Assembly: GCF_028609805.1 (NCBI RefSeq) | Contig: NZ_CP063189.1 | Coordinates: forward strand, 558,001 to 622,000 | Source of the DNA: Corynebacterium massiliense DSM 45435 | GTDB lineage: Bacteria > Actinomycetota > Actinomycetes > Mycobacteriales > Mycobacteriaceae | Reading direction: 5' to 3' | Length of the DNA stretch: 64,000 bases | Shown here: positions 36,305-44,932 of the stretch, in pieces | How the letters are laid out: every line of letters begins with the position of its first letter | Position numbering within the stretch: the first letter of the stretch is position 1 | The notes under the pieces: generated by a model | What the model saw: the letters and a program-made list of their open reading frames with translations, nothing else | What the model was told of the DNA's origin: nothing | The model's database searches: none | Position numbers and translations under genes: made by a program

Positions 36305-37012
36305 CTACTTGTCGGCCTTGACCAGGCCTAGCTCTTCCAGGCGCTTTTCCGGGTCTTCCTGATCCAGCGAGGTCATCTGCTGCATCACCAGACCCTCGTC
36401 GTTGTCCACCAGCGTGATGATCGCGGTCGAGCCGAGCGTGGACCAACCGACGACGCGGCTGCCTTTGTCCTCGACCACCTTGGAGCTGCGCAGCTCCGTA
36501 AGCACCTGCGTCGACTGGGCGGCCTTGGCCGTCGAATCGGACAGCTGCCACTGGCCCGCCTTGGGGCCGGTGCAGTTGTAGGAGCCCTGCATGCCGCCGG
36601 CCTCGCACGATTCGAAGTCCTCGAACAGAGACTTCGGAGCCAGCGTGTGGAAGGCCGCGTACGCCTCCGCGACGTCTTCGGGCATGTCGCCGGCGCGCGC
36701 GGAGGACGATGCCGCCGCAGACGCCTGGGAAGATTCCGCCGCGCTCGACGTCGGCGATGGCGATTCTGACGCCTTGTCTTCCCCGCTCGGCGGGGCAGTG
36801 GTGGTCGCGGTAGCGGCGGTCTCGGTGGGGGCGGGCGCGTTACTTCCCGCGGCATCGTCACCCGCGTCGGCGGCGTCGTCGGCGGAACTGCAGCCGGCAA
36901 CGAGCGTGGCCGCGGTGAGGCTGAGAACGCCGGCGCGGATTGTCTTAGCCACTGCCGAGGCCGAATCCTTCGCCGAGACGAGCTTGCCGATGCCAATGTG
37001 GCGAGTGCACAC
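36305..37012 (-). CDS. Putative lipoprotein of unknown function
   Basis: This 235-residue exported protein has a signal sequence (basic, then LSLTAATLVAGC) with lipobox Cys41. A long Ala/Ser/Thr/Pro-rich linker (to about residue 105) and a small folded domain follow, with two Cys (CEAGG, YNCTG) that may pair. GTG 37012 is preferred because GGAGGA lies 9 nt upstream; ATGs at 37036/37039 lack a Shine-Dalgarno. No family recognised. The linker suggests it spans part of the cell wall. Confidence 0.78.
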   Translation of the reverse strand: MCTRHIGIGKLVSAKDSASAVAKTIRAGVLSLTAATLVAGCSSADDAADAGDDAAGSNAPAPTETAATATTTAPPSGEDKASESPSPTSSAAESSQASAAASSSARAGDMPEDVAEAYAAFHTLAPKSLFEDFESCEAGGMQGSYNCTGPKAGQWQLSDSTAKAAQSTQVLTELRSSKVVEDKGSRVVGWSTLGSTAIITLVDNDEGLVMQQMTSLDQEDPEKRLEELGLVKADK

Positions 37013-37058
37013 GAGGTCGATTCCTCCAATAACCATCAAAATCAGTTGGCTGCCGAGT

Positions 37059-37595
37059 TTAGTCCAGCTCGTCCGGATCCTGGCCCAGGCTGTAGCGCAG
37101 CGCGGCGATGACCCCTGGCGCGACGTTCGGGCCGCCGCGCAGCTGGATGTCGTCCTGAGCGAACGGGCCGGCGGCCTCCAACTCTTCCTCCGTCGGGCGC
37201 AGCTGCAGCAAGGTCAGCTCGACGCCCTCCTCGCGCAGCGCGCCGGAAAACAGTCGCGCCGGGCGCGGCTCGGGGGAATCCGCGGAGACGTCTTTGAACA
37301 TGATCTCCTGGGCGAGCACCACGCCGGCTACCTCGTGCGGCCAAGCCACGCGGGAGACGTAGTCCACCAGCTCCTCCGAGCCGGGTTCGATGCCTTCCGG
37401 GAGGTTGTCCTGGACGACGAGGGTCAGCGGGGCATCGTCAGTCGCGTCCAGCTGCGCCAGTTGGTCCTGCACCAAGGTGGACGGCACTAGGGCGAAGAGC
37501 GTCGGACCGGCGTCCCAGCCTTCGGCGTGGACGAAATCGACGGCCTCGCGCATCGCGCGGTTTAACTCTCGCTGTGGATTGTCGGAGGAACTCAT
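37059..37595 (-). CDS. PPA1309-family protein
   Basis: This 178-residue soluble acidic protein has a central block HEVAGVVLAQEIMF and an end GGPNVAPGVIAALRYSLGQDP. I recognise these as the PPA1309 family conserved in actinobacteria beside UPF0182 genes. ATG 37595 is preferred over ATG 37601 because AAGGA lies 6-7 nt upstream of it. No membrane segment or catalytic motif. It is divergent from the UPF0182 gene. Function unknown. Confidence 0.8.
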   Translation of the reverse strand: MSSSDNPQRELNRAMREAVDFVHAEGWDAGPTLFALVPSTLVQDQLAQLDATDDAPLTLVVQDNLPEGIEPGSEELVDYVSRVAWPHEVAGVVLAQEIMFKDVSADSPEPRPARLFSGALREEGVELTLLQLRPTEEELEAAGPFAQDDIQLRGGPNVAPGVIAALRYSLGQDPDELD

Positions 37596-37689
37596 GGACA
37601 TCCTTATTCGTTATCCGGGGGAGACTTCTTTAGGCTTAAAAATCGTACAGTTTTATATCCGCACGCACGATAAGTGATTGGAGCTGGCG

Positions 37690-40600
37690 TTGGTATCCGG
37701 TTTGTCCCGACCCGCGGCCCCTATGAAGCGTCCTCCCCGCATTCTCGCGTGGGTGTTGGGCATCATAGCGCTCGCCCTGTTCTTCGGCCCCATGCTGGTG
37801 GGCTTCTACACCGATTGGAGGTGGTTCGGGGCAATCGACTTCCGCGGTGTGTTTACCACCACCGTCGTCGCGCGCATCGCGCTTTTTGCCCTGGGCTTTA
37901 TCGTCGCCGCCGCCGCAGTGTGGCTGGCCGGGTTGATGGTGTGGCGCAGCCGCTCCGACGATATCGCGGCAGGCGATATTAATTCACCGGTGTTCCAGTA
38001 CCGTCAGTCCATCGAAAAGGTGCTGGGGCTGTTCCGCAACATCGTCCCGCTGCTCATCGGCCTGGCCGGCGGGTTCATTCTGCAGTCGAACTGGCGCTCC
38101 ATCCTGCTGTTCATCAACGGCGGCAACTTCGGGGAATCCGACCCGCAGTTCCACAAGGACCTGGGCTTTTACGCCTTCCGCCTGCCGGTCTGGCAGCTGG
38201 TGGTCAACTCGCTGACAGCGCTGGCGCTCGTCTCGTTCTTGGTTGTCCTTTTCGGCCACTACATGCTGGGCGGCATTCGCATCGGCAGTCGCGCCGCCGG
38301 CGTGCGCGGTGCCATTTCCCGGCCCGCGCGCGTCCGACTCGCCGTCATCGCGGGCCTGTGGATGCTGTTCAAGGTGGCCGGCTACTGGCTGGAGCGCTAC
38401 CAGCTGTTGTTCAACCAGAACAACATCTTCACCGGTGGTTCCTACACCGACATCCACGCGTACCTGCCGGCGAAGATCATTTTGATGGTCATCGGCATCG
38501 TCGTGGCCATCGCGTTCTTCTCCGCCGTGGTGATCAAGGATCTGCGCATCCCGGGCCTGGCGGTGGTTCTCATGCTGCTGTCGGCCATCGTCATCGGCAC
38601 GGCCTGGCCGCTGCTCATGGAGCAGTTCTCGGTCCAGCCGAACCGCAGCTCCAAGGAAGCGGAATCCATCCGCCGCAACATCGACTCCACCCGCTACGCC
38701 TTCGGCCTGACCGACGACAAGGTCAACTACGAGGAGAACTGGGGCGCGGAAGGCTCCAAGGACGCCAAGGCAGATAAGGACGACAAGGGCAACGACGAAA
38801 AGGGCAGCGACGAGAAGGGCAAGGGCGAATCCACCGCGGCCGCCGGCAACGACGACGCGACGATTTCGAACCTGCGCCTGCTCGACCCGGAGATCCTCGC
38901 GCCGACGTTCCGCCAGATGCAACAGCTGCGCAACTTCTACGGCTTCCCGGACACGCTGGCGATGGACCGCTACGAGACCGACGGCCAGCTGCGTGACTAC
39001 GTCGTGGCGGCCCGCGAGCTCGACCCGAACGCTCTGCGGGAAAACCAGAAGAACTGGATCAACCGCCACACCGTCTACACCCACGGCAACGGCTTCATCG
39101 CGGCCGAGGCGAACAAGGTCGACGAGGTCGCCCGCGACGCCGGTTCGACCCGTGGCGGCTACCCGGTCTTTACCGTGGCGGACCTGCAGACGCAGGCCGG
39201 CAAGGCCTCCGAGGGCGAGGGTGAGTCCCACGACGCGGAGAAGGAGCTGGGCATCAAGGTCGACCAGCCGCGCACCTACTACGGACCGGTCATCGCGTCT
39301 GCCGATGACGGCCTCGACTACGTCATCGTCGGCGATTCCGGTTCCGGCCCGGTGGAGTACGACTCGGACAACTCGACCTACACCTACACCGGTGCCGGCG
39401 GCGTCTCCATTGGCAACTACTTCGACCGCGCGATGTACGCGGCGAAGTACCAGGAGCTGAACTTCCTGCTGTCGGACCGCGTCGGTTCCGACTCGAAGGT
39501 GCTCTACGACCGCGACCCGCGCGAGCGCGTGGAGAAGGTCGCTCCGTGGCTGACCACCGATTCCGCGACGTATCCCGCGGTTGTCGATGGCCGTATCAAG
39601 TGGATCGTCGACGGCTACACCACCTTGAACGCCCTGCCGTACGCGCAGCGCCAGAACCTCACGGAGACCACCCAGGACACGCTCAACCCGGACGGCACGA
39701 CGCAGCGTCTGGTCAACGACCAGGTGGGCTACATCCGCAACTCGGTCAAGGCGACCGTCGATGCCTACGACGGCACCGTGGAGCTCTACGAGTTCGACGA
39801 GGAAGACCCGGTTCTCAAGGCCTGGGAGGGCGTATTCCCGGGCGTGGTGAAGCCGAAGGAAGACATCAGCGATGAGCTGAACAAGCACCTGCGCTACCCG
39901 GAGGACTTGTTCAAGGTCCAGCGCAACCTGCTGGCGCGCTACCACGTGGACGATCCGGGCGTGTTCTTCAACAACGACGCGTTCTGGTCCGTGCCGAACG
40001 ATCCGACCGCGCCGGAAGGCCAAAAGGAGCTCAACCAGCCGCCGTACTACGTCATGGCGGCCGACCCGAACAGCGGGAAGCCCTCCTTCCAGCTCATCAC
40101 CCCGTTCCGCGGCCTGAACCGCGAGTTCCTCTCCGCGCACATGTCGGTGACCTCCGATCCGGAGCACTACGGCCAGATCACTGTTCGGGTGCTGCCGACG
40201 AACACGCAGACCCAGGGCCCGAAGCAGGCGCAGGACGCCATGATGTCCTCCGACCAGGTCGCCCGTGACCGTACCTTGTGGGAGGGCACCAACACCCTGC
40301 ACAACGGCAACCTGCTCACCCTTCCGGTCAACGGCGAGATCCTTTACTTGGAGCCGATCTACTCGCAGCGCTCCAACCAGGAATCCGCCTTCCCGAAGTT
40401 GCTGCGCGTGCTGGTTTCCTACAAGGGACGGGTGGGCTACGCCCCGACTATCAGTGAGGCGCTCGAGCAGGTCGGTATCGACGCCAACGCCGCCCAGGAC
40501 ATCAAGGAGATCGAAGGCGATGACTCCGCCAAGGACTCCGACGATGCCGATGCCAAGGACAAAAAGGACGACAAGAAGTCCTCGCCGGCCGGCGGTGGCA

Positions 40601-40749
40601 GCGAGTCCGACGCGGTCAAGAGCATCAACGACGCCTTGAAGGGCCTCGAAAGCGCCCGCAACGGCTCCCACGAGGAGTACGGCCGCGCACTCGACGAGCT
40701 AGATAAGGCCGTGGAGAAGTACCAGAAGGCCGAAGGGGACAACGACTAG
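37690..40749 (+). CDS. UPF0182-family large membrane protein
   Basis: This 1019-residue protein of the Rv3193c/UPF0182 family has seven N-terminal membrane helices (to ~residue 300) and a large extracytoplasmic domain. Two charged low-complexity insertions are present: a Lys/Asp/Gly stretch (~residues 355-390) and an Asp/Lys stretch near the C-terminus (~940-970). A C-terminal helix follows. Family members are conserved in actinobacteria with no proven function. Start TTG 37690 has GGAG 7 nt upstream; TTG 37678 would add four residues. An 895-codon antisense frame is a compositional shadow. Confidence 0.93.
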   Translation: MVSGLSRPAAPMKRPPRILAWVLGIIALALFFGPMLVGFYTDWRWFGAIDFRGVFTTTVVARIALFALGFIVAAAAVWLAGLMVWRSRSDDIAAGDINSPVFQYRQSIEKVLGLFRNIVPLLIGLAGGFILQSNWRSILLFINGGNFGESDPQFHKDLGFYAFRLPVWQLVVNSLTALALVSFLVVLFGHYMLGGIRIGSRAAGVRGAISRPARVRLAVIAGLWMLFKVAGYWLERYQLLFNQNNIFTGGSYTDIHAYLPAKIILMVIGIVVAIAFFSAVVIKDLRIPGLAVVLMLLSAIVIGTAWPLLMEQFSVQPNRSSKEAESIRRNIDSTRYAFGLTDDKVNYEENWGAEGSKDAKADKDDKGNDEKGSDEKGKGESTAAAGNDDATISNLRLLDPEILAPTFRQMQQLRNFYGFPDTLAMDRYETDGQLRDYVVAARELDPNALRENQKNWINRHTVYTHGNGFIAAEANKVDEVARDAGSTRGGYPVFTVADLQTQAGKASEGEGESHDAEKELGIKVDQPRTYYGPVIASADDGLDYVIVGDSGSGPVEYDSDNSTYTYTGAGGVSIGNYFDRAMYAAKYQELNFLLSDRVGSDSKVLYDRDPRERVEKVAPWLTTDSATYPAVVDGRIKWIVDGYTTLNALPYAQRQNLTETTQDTLNPDGTTQRLVNDQVGYIRNSVKATVDAYDGTVELYEFDEEDPVLKAWEGVFPGVVKPKEDISDELNKHLRYPEDLFKVQRNLLARYHVDDPGVFFNNDAFWSVPNDPTAPEGQKELNQPPYYVMAADPNSGKPSFQLITPFRGLNREFLSAHMSVTSDPEHYGQITVRVLPTNTQTQGPKQAQDAMMSSDQVARDRTLWEGTNTLHNGNLLTLPVNGEILYLEPIYSQRSNQESAFPKLLRVLVSYKGRVGYAPTISEALEQVGIDANAAQDIKEIEGDDSAKDSDDADAKDKKDDKKSSPAGGGSESDAVKSINDALKGLESARNGSHEEYGRALDELDKAVEKYQKAEGDND

Positions 40750-40777
40750 CTTTAACCCCTTCGACCTACCCCTTCTA

Positions 40778-40823
40778 AACGCGCCAATCCTGCCGCTATC
40801 CAGCGGATTTGGGTTGGCGCGTT
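40778..40823 (+). terminator. Hairpin after the UPF0182 gene
   Basis: The arms AACGCGCCAA (40778-40787) and TTGGCGCGTT (40814-40823) are perfectly complementary, and the inner ATCC/GGAT pair adds stability. No clear T-run follows (GTCATGAC), so it is a probable rather than classical terminator. Confidence 0.6.
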
Positions 40824-40904
40824 GTCATGACTATAGTTTCTTCTTGTCGCCGCAACGGAGAGTTCACCTCCCGGTAAGGCGCAAGTGAATAAGAGTTCAC
40901 TCGA

Positions 40905-40981
40905 CGCGGGGTGGAGCAGTTCGGTAGCTCGCTGGGCTCATAACCCAGAGGTCGTCGGTTCGAATCCGGCCCCCGCTACCA
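40905..40981 (+). tRNA. Initiator tRNA-fMet (CAT)
   Basis: This is a 77-nt cloverleaf with anticodon CAT (GGGCTCATAACCC). Initiator features are visible: the first base C1 does not pair with T72 in the acceptor stem, and the anticodon stem has three consecutive G-C pairs (GGG/CCC). The T-loop is GGTTCGAATCC, and CCA is encoded at the 3' end. It is therefore the initiator, not an elongator Met tRNA. A strong terminator follows immediately. Confidence 0.96.
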
Positions 40982-40988
40982 CTTCCAA

Positions 40989-41018
40989 GTCCCCTTGGTT
41001 TGGCCAAGGGGACATTTT
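40989..41018 (+). terminator. Rho-independent terminator of tRNA-fMet
   Basis: GTCCCCTTGG (40989-40998) pairs with CCAAGGGGAC (41003-41012) and is followed by ATTTTTCGTTTT. This is a classical stem plus T-run directly after the tRNA. Confidence 0.92.
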
Positions 41019-41087
41019 TCGTTTTGTACCCAGCTAGACCTGCCCGCACCCGGGGCACGTGCCTCCGGCGGCTAGCAAGCGCTCGAG

Positions 41088-41711
41088 CTAAATCCAGCCG
41101 TTTGCCTCTGCCACCCGCGCGGCGGCGAACCGGTTGGCCGCGCCTGTCTTCGCCATCATGGACGAGAGGTGGTTGCGCACCGTGCCGGGCGAGAGGTACA
41201 GGTGCTTGGCGATGTCCCGCGGGCCGTGACCTGCCAGCACCTCTCGGGCGATCTCTGCCTCGCGGCCGGTCAGCGGGGACGGCGGGGTGAACAGAGAGTC
41301 TTCCGCGACTTGTGGGTCGACGACGCGCAGGCCGGCGTGGGTGCGGCGGATGGCATCGGCAAGCTGGTCCGGCGGGGTGTCTTTGACCACGAAGCCGCTC
41401 GCGCCGGCGTCGAGGGCGCGGCGCAGGTAACCGGGGCGGCCGAACGTGGTGACGATAAGCACGCGGCAGTGGGCGGATACTTCTGCGGTGATGTCGATGC
41501 CGTCGCGGCCGGGCATCTCGATGTCGAGCAGCGCCACATCGGGGCGCAGCGAACGCACCGCCGAGGCGACCTCGGCCGCGTCGGTGAACGTGGCGAGCAC
41601 CTCGATGTCCGACTCCTGGTTAAGCAGCGCCGCCAGTGCCCCGAGGACCAGTGCTTGGTCGTCGGCGAGGAGTACCCGGATCGGGCCAGTCTGCGAATAC
41701 CCGTCAGTCAC
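41088..41711 (-). CDS. NarL/LuxR-type response regulator
   Basis: This 207-residue regulator has a receiver domain (acidic DDQ near residue 15, phospho-acceptor Asp in LLDIEMPG, the T of VTTFG, and the K of VVKD) and a LuxR helix-turn-helix (PLTGREAEIAREVLAG, then LSPGTVRNHLSSMMAKTG). GTG 41711 overlaps the upstream kinase gene by 8 bp. It ends the operon ABC ATPase-permease-kinase-regulator, so it probably controls that transporter. A candidate binding palindrome lies upstream of the operon (44299-44314). Confidence 0.92.
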   Translation of the reverse strand: MTDGYSQTGPIRVLLADDQALVLGALAALLNQESDIEVLATFTDAAEVASAVRSLRPDVALLDIEMPGRDGIDITAEVSAHCRVLIVTTFGRPGYLRRALDAGASGFVVKDTPPDQLADAIRRTHAGLRVVDPQVAEDSLFTPPSPLTGREAEIAREVLAGHGPRDIAKHLYLSPGTVRNHLSSMMAKTGAANRFAAARVAEANGWI

Positions 41712-42780
41712 GCTCGAATACCTCCACTGTCGTCCCGCGGCCTGCTGCAGCGCCGTCTGTCACCGCAACGTCATCTGCAGCCGGACCGACCTCTAGCACC
41801 GCGCCGGCGGCATCGACACGCTGTGAAATCGTGCGCAGGCGGGCGCCGGCGGGAAGGCCGCGGCCATCGTCAGTCACGCGCAGCTTCCCCGGGCGGGCTG
41901 CGATGGTGCAGGTCCCGGCCCCGGAATGGCGGATGACGTTAGTTACCGCCTCCCGTAAAACCCACCCGAGAAGCGGCGACTCGATGGGGTCGCGCACGTC
42001 GGTGCGGACGACGATGCCGGCCGTGGACAGTGCGGCGCATGCCCGGTCGAGCTCCGCCGCGAACGACGGCGCGTGGGTCTGGCGGACGGCGCGGCGGACA
42101 TCGTCAAGCGCGGTGCGGGACGTCTCCACGATGGAGTCCAGCTGCTCGCGCACCTCCGGCTCGTCGGCGCGCGTGCGGGCGAGGGAGGCCTGCAGGTTGA
42201 TAACGGTTAGCGAATGCCCCAGCAGATCGTGGACGTCGCGGTAGATGCGTTCGCGCTGGTGCGCCAAGGCCAGTTCGCTGGCCAGTTCCTGCCGCTCGTC
42301 GCGGGCGCGCTGCCTGCCCACTCCGGTGCCTACCAGCACGCACACCGCCACCATTGTCGCGTAGCTGACCCACGCCTCCGGCGAGCGGTCAACGAGCGGG
42401 ACGAGTGCGCAGAAAATGAGGATGCCGCCCATCGTCAGCGCGGCCGTGCGGGGCGGGGCAGAAGACCCGATGAGGGCGGCGAAATAGGGCAAAAGGCCGA
42501 GCGCGGCGGGCCCCGAAACGCAGTAGATGGCGACCGCGATGATGCCGAACACTAGGAGCCAGAACAGCCAGCTGGTCGCCGCGCCGCCACGCGCGACGGA
42601 GTCGACGTACCCGAGCGCGAGGATGTCCGCGATGCCGAAGATGGCGACGAGCGTAAGGCCCGCGACCGTTTCCGCGTGGGAGCTACTTCCCGCAACGATG
42701 GGCGCTGCGATCCCCAGCAGGAACGGGAGCCAGAACGCCGCCGTTACGGCGCGGTTGGTGTGGAACTTCGCCTTAGACAC
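41704..42780 (-). CDS. Sensor histidine kinase (HisKA_3 type)
   Basis: This 358-residue kinase has five or six N-terminal membrane helices with almost no external loops (an intramembrane-sensing layout). HisKA_3 follows, with the phosphorylated His in YRDVHDLLGHSLTVINLQ, then a compact HATPase (VIRHSGAGTCTI, VTDDGRGL). It is DesK/LiaS-like. GTG 42780 is supported by GGGAGAAGG upstream and overlaps the permease gene by 8 bp. Intramembrane-sensing kinases coupled to ABC exporters typically respond to membrane-active drugs or peptides; the trigger here is unknown. Confidence 0.9.
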   Translation of the reverse strand: MSKAKFHTNRAVTAAFWLPFLLGIAAPIVAGSSSHAETVAGLTLVAIFGIADILALGYVDSVARGGAATSWLFWLLVFGIIAVAIYCVSGPAALGLLPYFAALIGSSAPPRTAALTMGGILIFCALVPLVDRSPEAWVSYATMVAVCVLVGTGVGRQRARDERQELASELALAHQRERIYRDVHDLLGHSLTVINLQASLARTRADEPEVREQLDSIVETSRTALDDVRRAVRQTHAPSFAAELDRACAALSTAGIVVRTDVRDPIESPLLGWVLREAVTNVIRHSGAGTCTIAARPGKLRVTDDGRGLPAGARLRTISQRVDAAGAVLEVGPAADDVAVTDGAAAGRGTTVEVFERD

Positions 42781-43531
42781 GACCCTTCTCCCGGTTATCC
42801 AAAAGCGCGCTGGCGCCGACGAAAATCGCTGTCCACGCCACGATACTTGCCACCGCCCACCACAGCGGGTGCACGACGCTGGCCTCTTGCGTGACGATGC
42901 GCCCTTCTGCCAACGGGTAGTGGGCAATCTGCACCGGGCCGTACAGCGGGGTGAAGCGGGCGTAGCGCAACGCCGCTTCGGTCAGCGGGGTAAACGCGCC
43001 CGCGACGAACATGAGGACCGCAACCGACGCCGAAGCGATACCGGTTGCTTTATCGGTCTTTATAAGCTGCGCCATAACGGTGCCGTAGAAGCCGAACGGC
43101 AGGGCGGTGACAACGCACGCGAGGAAGGTGAGCACCCACTGCCCAGCAGTCATGTGGGCACCGGTGAATGCGGCGACGATGTAGACCGCGGCGACGGGCA
43201 GAACTGTTTGAGCGGTGGTCACCGCGCCGCGGGAGAGCGCCAGCTGCCACGGGCGCAGCGGGGTCAGAGCCAGTTGGCGGTCCCACCCAGTGCGCTGCTC
43301 GGTGACGATGGTCGCGGAGGTAGACACCGCCGCCATGAGCGCGCCGAAAAGCGCCATGACGACCGCGATATAGGCCCGGGCACTAAAACCTCCCGCGTCT
43401 TCGTCCTCATTTAAGAGGATGACCCCGATGAAGACATACATAAACAGCGGGAAGACGATGTGGAAAAACAGAGCCGTGCGATTGGTCAGGGCGTGTTTTA
43501 CGTTGCGCAGGCAAAACTCGGCGGTATTCAC
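42773..43531 (-). CDS. ABC-2 type transporter permease
   Basis: This 252-residue permease has six predicted helices and an N-terminal amphipathic stretch (NTAEFCLRNVKHALTNRTA). It shows the ABC-2 pattern of daunorubicin/antibiotic exporters (ATIVTEQRTGWDRQLALTPLRPW as coupling loop). It overlaps the ATPase stop by 4 bp and the kinase start by 8 bp, so all four genes are one coupled unit. Substrate unknown; drug or antimicrobial peptide export is the usual role for this arrangement. Confidence 0.88.
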   Translation of the reverse strand: MNTAEFCLRNVKHALTNRTALFFHIVFPLFMYVFIGVILLNEDEDAGGFSARAYIAVVMALFGALMAAVSTSATIVTEQRTGWDRQLALTPLRPWQLALSRGAVTTAQTVLPVAAVYIVAAFTGAHMTAGQWVLTFLACVVTALPFGFYGTVMAQLIKTDKATGIASASVAVLMFVAGAFTPLTEAALRYARFTPLYGPVQIAHYPLAEGRIVTQEASVVHPLWWAVASIVAWTAIFVGASALLDNREKGRV

Positions 43532-44241
43532 TTGGTCAACTCCTGGAAGGTCTCTTCGAGTGCAGAACGGGAACGTGACGTGGAGAGTTTGTCGGCGCGC
43601 TCTAAGAACGCGTCTGCCGGCTCATCGACGATGAGTGAGCCTTGCTTGAGCACGAGGAAGCGATCGGCGAAGTCCTCGGCTTCTTCCAAGTAGTGCGTGG
43701 AGAACATGATGGTGCGCCCGTCGCGCGCCTGCTTGCGCATCGACTCCCAAAACTCGCGCCGGGAGGCCGGATCCATGCCGGTGGTGGGCTCGTCGAGGAT
43801 CAGGAAGTCGGGCCTGCCTAACAGCGCGGCGGCTAGGCGCACCCGTTGCTGCTCACCGCCGGAACACGCGCCGACTTTCCGCCCAGCTAGCCGGGTGAGG
43901 TCGGCGCGCGCGAGTACCTCGCCGACAGGTAGGGGATCGCGGTGCGTTGCCGCAAGGAGTGCGACCGTGTCTTTTACGGTGAGGTCGGGCAGTAGCCCGC
44001 CGGTTTGCAGCACCGCGCCAATGCGGGCGCTGCGCACCGCTTCACGTGGGCTTGTGTCGGCGACGGTGACGGTGCCCGCGGTCGGTTCTGTCAGACCGAG
44101 CACAAGGTCGGTCAGCGTGGTCTTGCCCGCGCCGTTGCGGCCGAGCAGAGCGACAACCTCACCGCCGCCGATATCGAAGCTGACGTCATCGAGCGCGGTG
44201 ACCGCGCCGAATCTCTTGGTTACGTGGTGTACTTCAAGCAT
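43528..44241 (-). CDS. ABC transporter ATPase (drug/peptide export type)
   Basis: This 237-residue ATPase has Walker A GRNGAGKTT, signature [12 protein letters not shown], Walker B FLILDEPTTGMDP and an H-loop MFSTHYLEEAEDF. It is the CcmA/DrrA class that pairs with ABC-2 permeases. It is the first gene of the four-gene operon. Upstream (44242-44335) lies a compact promoter region containing a perfect 16-bp palindrome and further TTGTCA/TGACAA half-sites. Confidence 0.92.
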   Translation of the reverse strand: MLEVHHVTKRFGAVTALDDVSFDIGGGEVVALLGRNGAGKTTLTDLVLGLTEPTAGTVTVADTSPREAVRSARIGAVLQTGGLLPDLTVKDTVALLAATHRDPLPVGEVLARADLTRLAGRKVGACSGGEQQRVRLAAALLGRPDFLILDEPTTGMDPASRREFWESMRKQARDGRTIMFSTHYLEEAEDFADRFLVLKQGSLIVDEPADAFLERADKLSTSRSRSALEETFQELTK

Positions 44242-44283
44242 GTGGCTAGTACACCGCTAACGCGCCGCTGGGGTGTGGGCCGC

Positions 44284-44314
44284 TTGTCACGACTTCGGCA
44301 TGACAATTGTCATG
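44284..44314. promoter_or_regulatory. Operator-like palindrome cluster upstream of the ABC/TCS operon
   Basis: CATGACAATTGTCATG (44299-44314) is a perfect 16-bp palindrome, ~60 bp upstream of the ATPase start. A further TTGTCA at 44284-44289 forms a second inverted pair with TGACAA at 44301-44306. The position fits a response-regulator site controlling the operon; the protein that binds is inferred. Confidence 0.6.
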
Positions 44315-44335
44315 GACCGGGGGAGCACCTCCGAT

Positions 44336-44440
44336 TTACGGAGTGAACGGATAGTCGGTATATCCCTTTGCACCCGGGGTGTAGAAGGTGGCCTCGAAGA
44401 CCTTCGTGGACTGGTTGTCGGAGGAAGCAGAGTGCGTCAT
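44336..44440 (-). pseudogene. 34-codon remnant of an Old Yellow Enzyme (alkene reductase) gene
   Basis: The frame encodes MTHSASSDNQSTKVFEATFY, then TPGAKGYTDYPFTP. The last ~16 residues match the C-terminus of OYE/NemA-type alkene reductases (TFYTPGAEGYTDYP-like). The preceding STKVFEAT resembles their N-terminus (SKLFEPT-like). This looks like an in-frame internal deletion that removed the whole barrel but kept start and stop. AAGGAG lies 9 nt before ATG 44440, so a micropeptide may still be made. It lies 32 nt downstream of the DUF7218 gene on the same strand. The assignment is by recognition of short motifs. Confidence 0.55.
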
Positions 44441-44472
44441 GGAATGTTCTCCTTGACTTAACTGTCGCGAGG

Positions 44473-44760
44473 TTAGTTGTCGCGCAGGGCCGTGATGAGT
44501 TCGTCCTTGCTCATCTCCGACCGGCCGTCGATGTCGAGCTCCTGGGCGCGCTCGTAGAGCTCGTCTTTGGTCCATTCGTCGTACGACTCGGCACTGCCGC
44601 CTTTTTCGCCGACTTCCTTCCGGGAGGAATTGGCGGCGGCGTTCGCTATCGCCGCCGATTTCGACTTGGAGTTGCCCTCCTCGCGCAGGCGCTCGTAGAG
44701 CTCGCCGTCCTTGACGGAGCTGCCGCCTGGGGTCTTTTCGGGATTCTTATCCTTCGCCAT
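44473..44760 (-). CDS. DUF7218 / Rho-N-like small protein
   Basis: This is a 95-residue hydrophilic protein. The N-terminal half is Lys/Ser/Ala-rich (KNPEKTPGGSSVKDGELYERLREEG), and the C-terminal half has a SAP/Rho-N-like helix pair (WTKDELYERAQELDIDGRSEMSKDELITALRDN) typical of nucleic-acid-binding modules. Relatives are widespread in actinobacteria and annotated DUF7218 or Rho termination factor N-terminal domain proteins. A TACACT box 8 nt before ATG 44760 suggests a leaderless transcript. Function unknown; a DNA/RNA-binding stress protein is plausible. Confidence 0.8.
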   Translation of the reverse strand: MAKDKNPEKTPGGSSVKDGELYERLREEGNSKSKSAAIANAAANSSRKEVGEKGGSAESYDEWTKDELYERAQELDIDGRSEMSKDELITALRDN

Positions 44761-44932
44761 GGCCCCACAGTGTACGCACCGGTGCGGCAGTACCGGGGCT
44801 ACACTGCAAGACGCGTCAACTATCGCGAGCTCCCGGGAATTTTGCGAGCAGACGTGCGCCGAAACGGCTGAAAATGGCCGTTTTCTCGCGCCGGGTAGAT
44901 GTGAGTGGTCCCCAGATAGTCGAATGGGCCCG

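Noticed and set aside
37984..40671. 895-codon open frame antisense to the UPF0182 gene
   Set aside because: Compositional shadow of a confident gene; no start signals, no recognisable domain.
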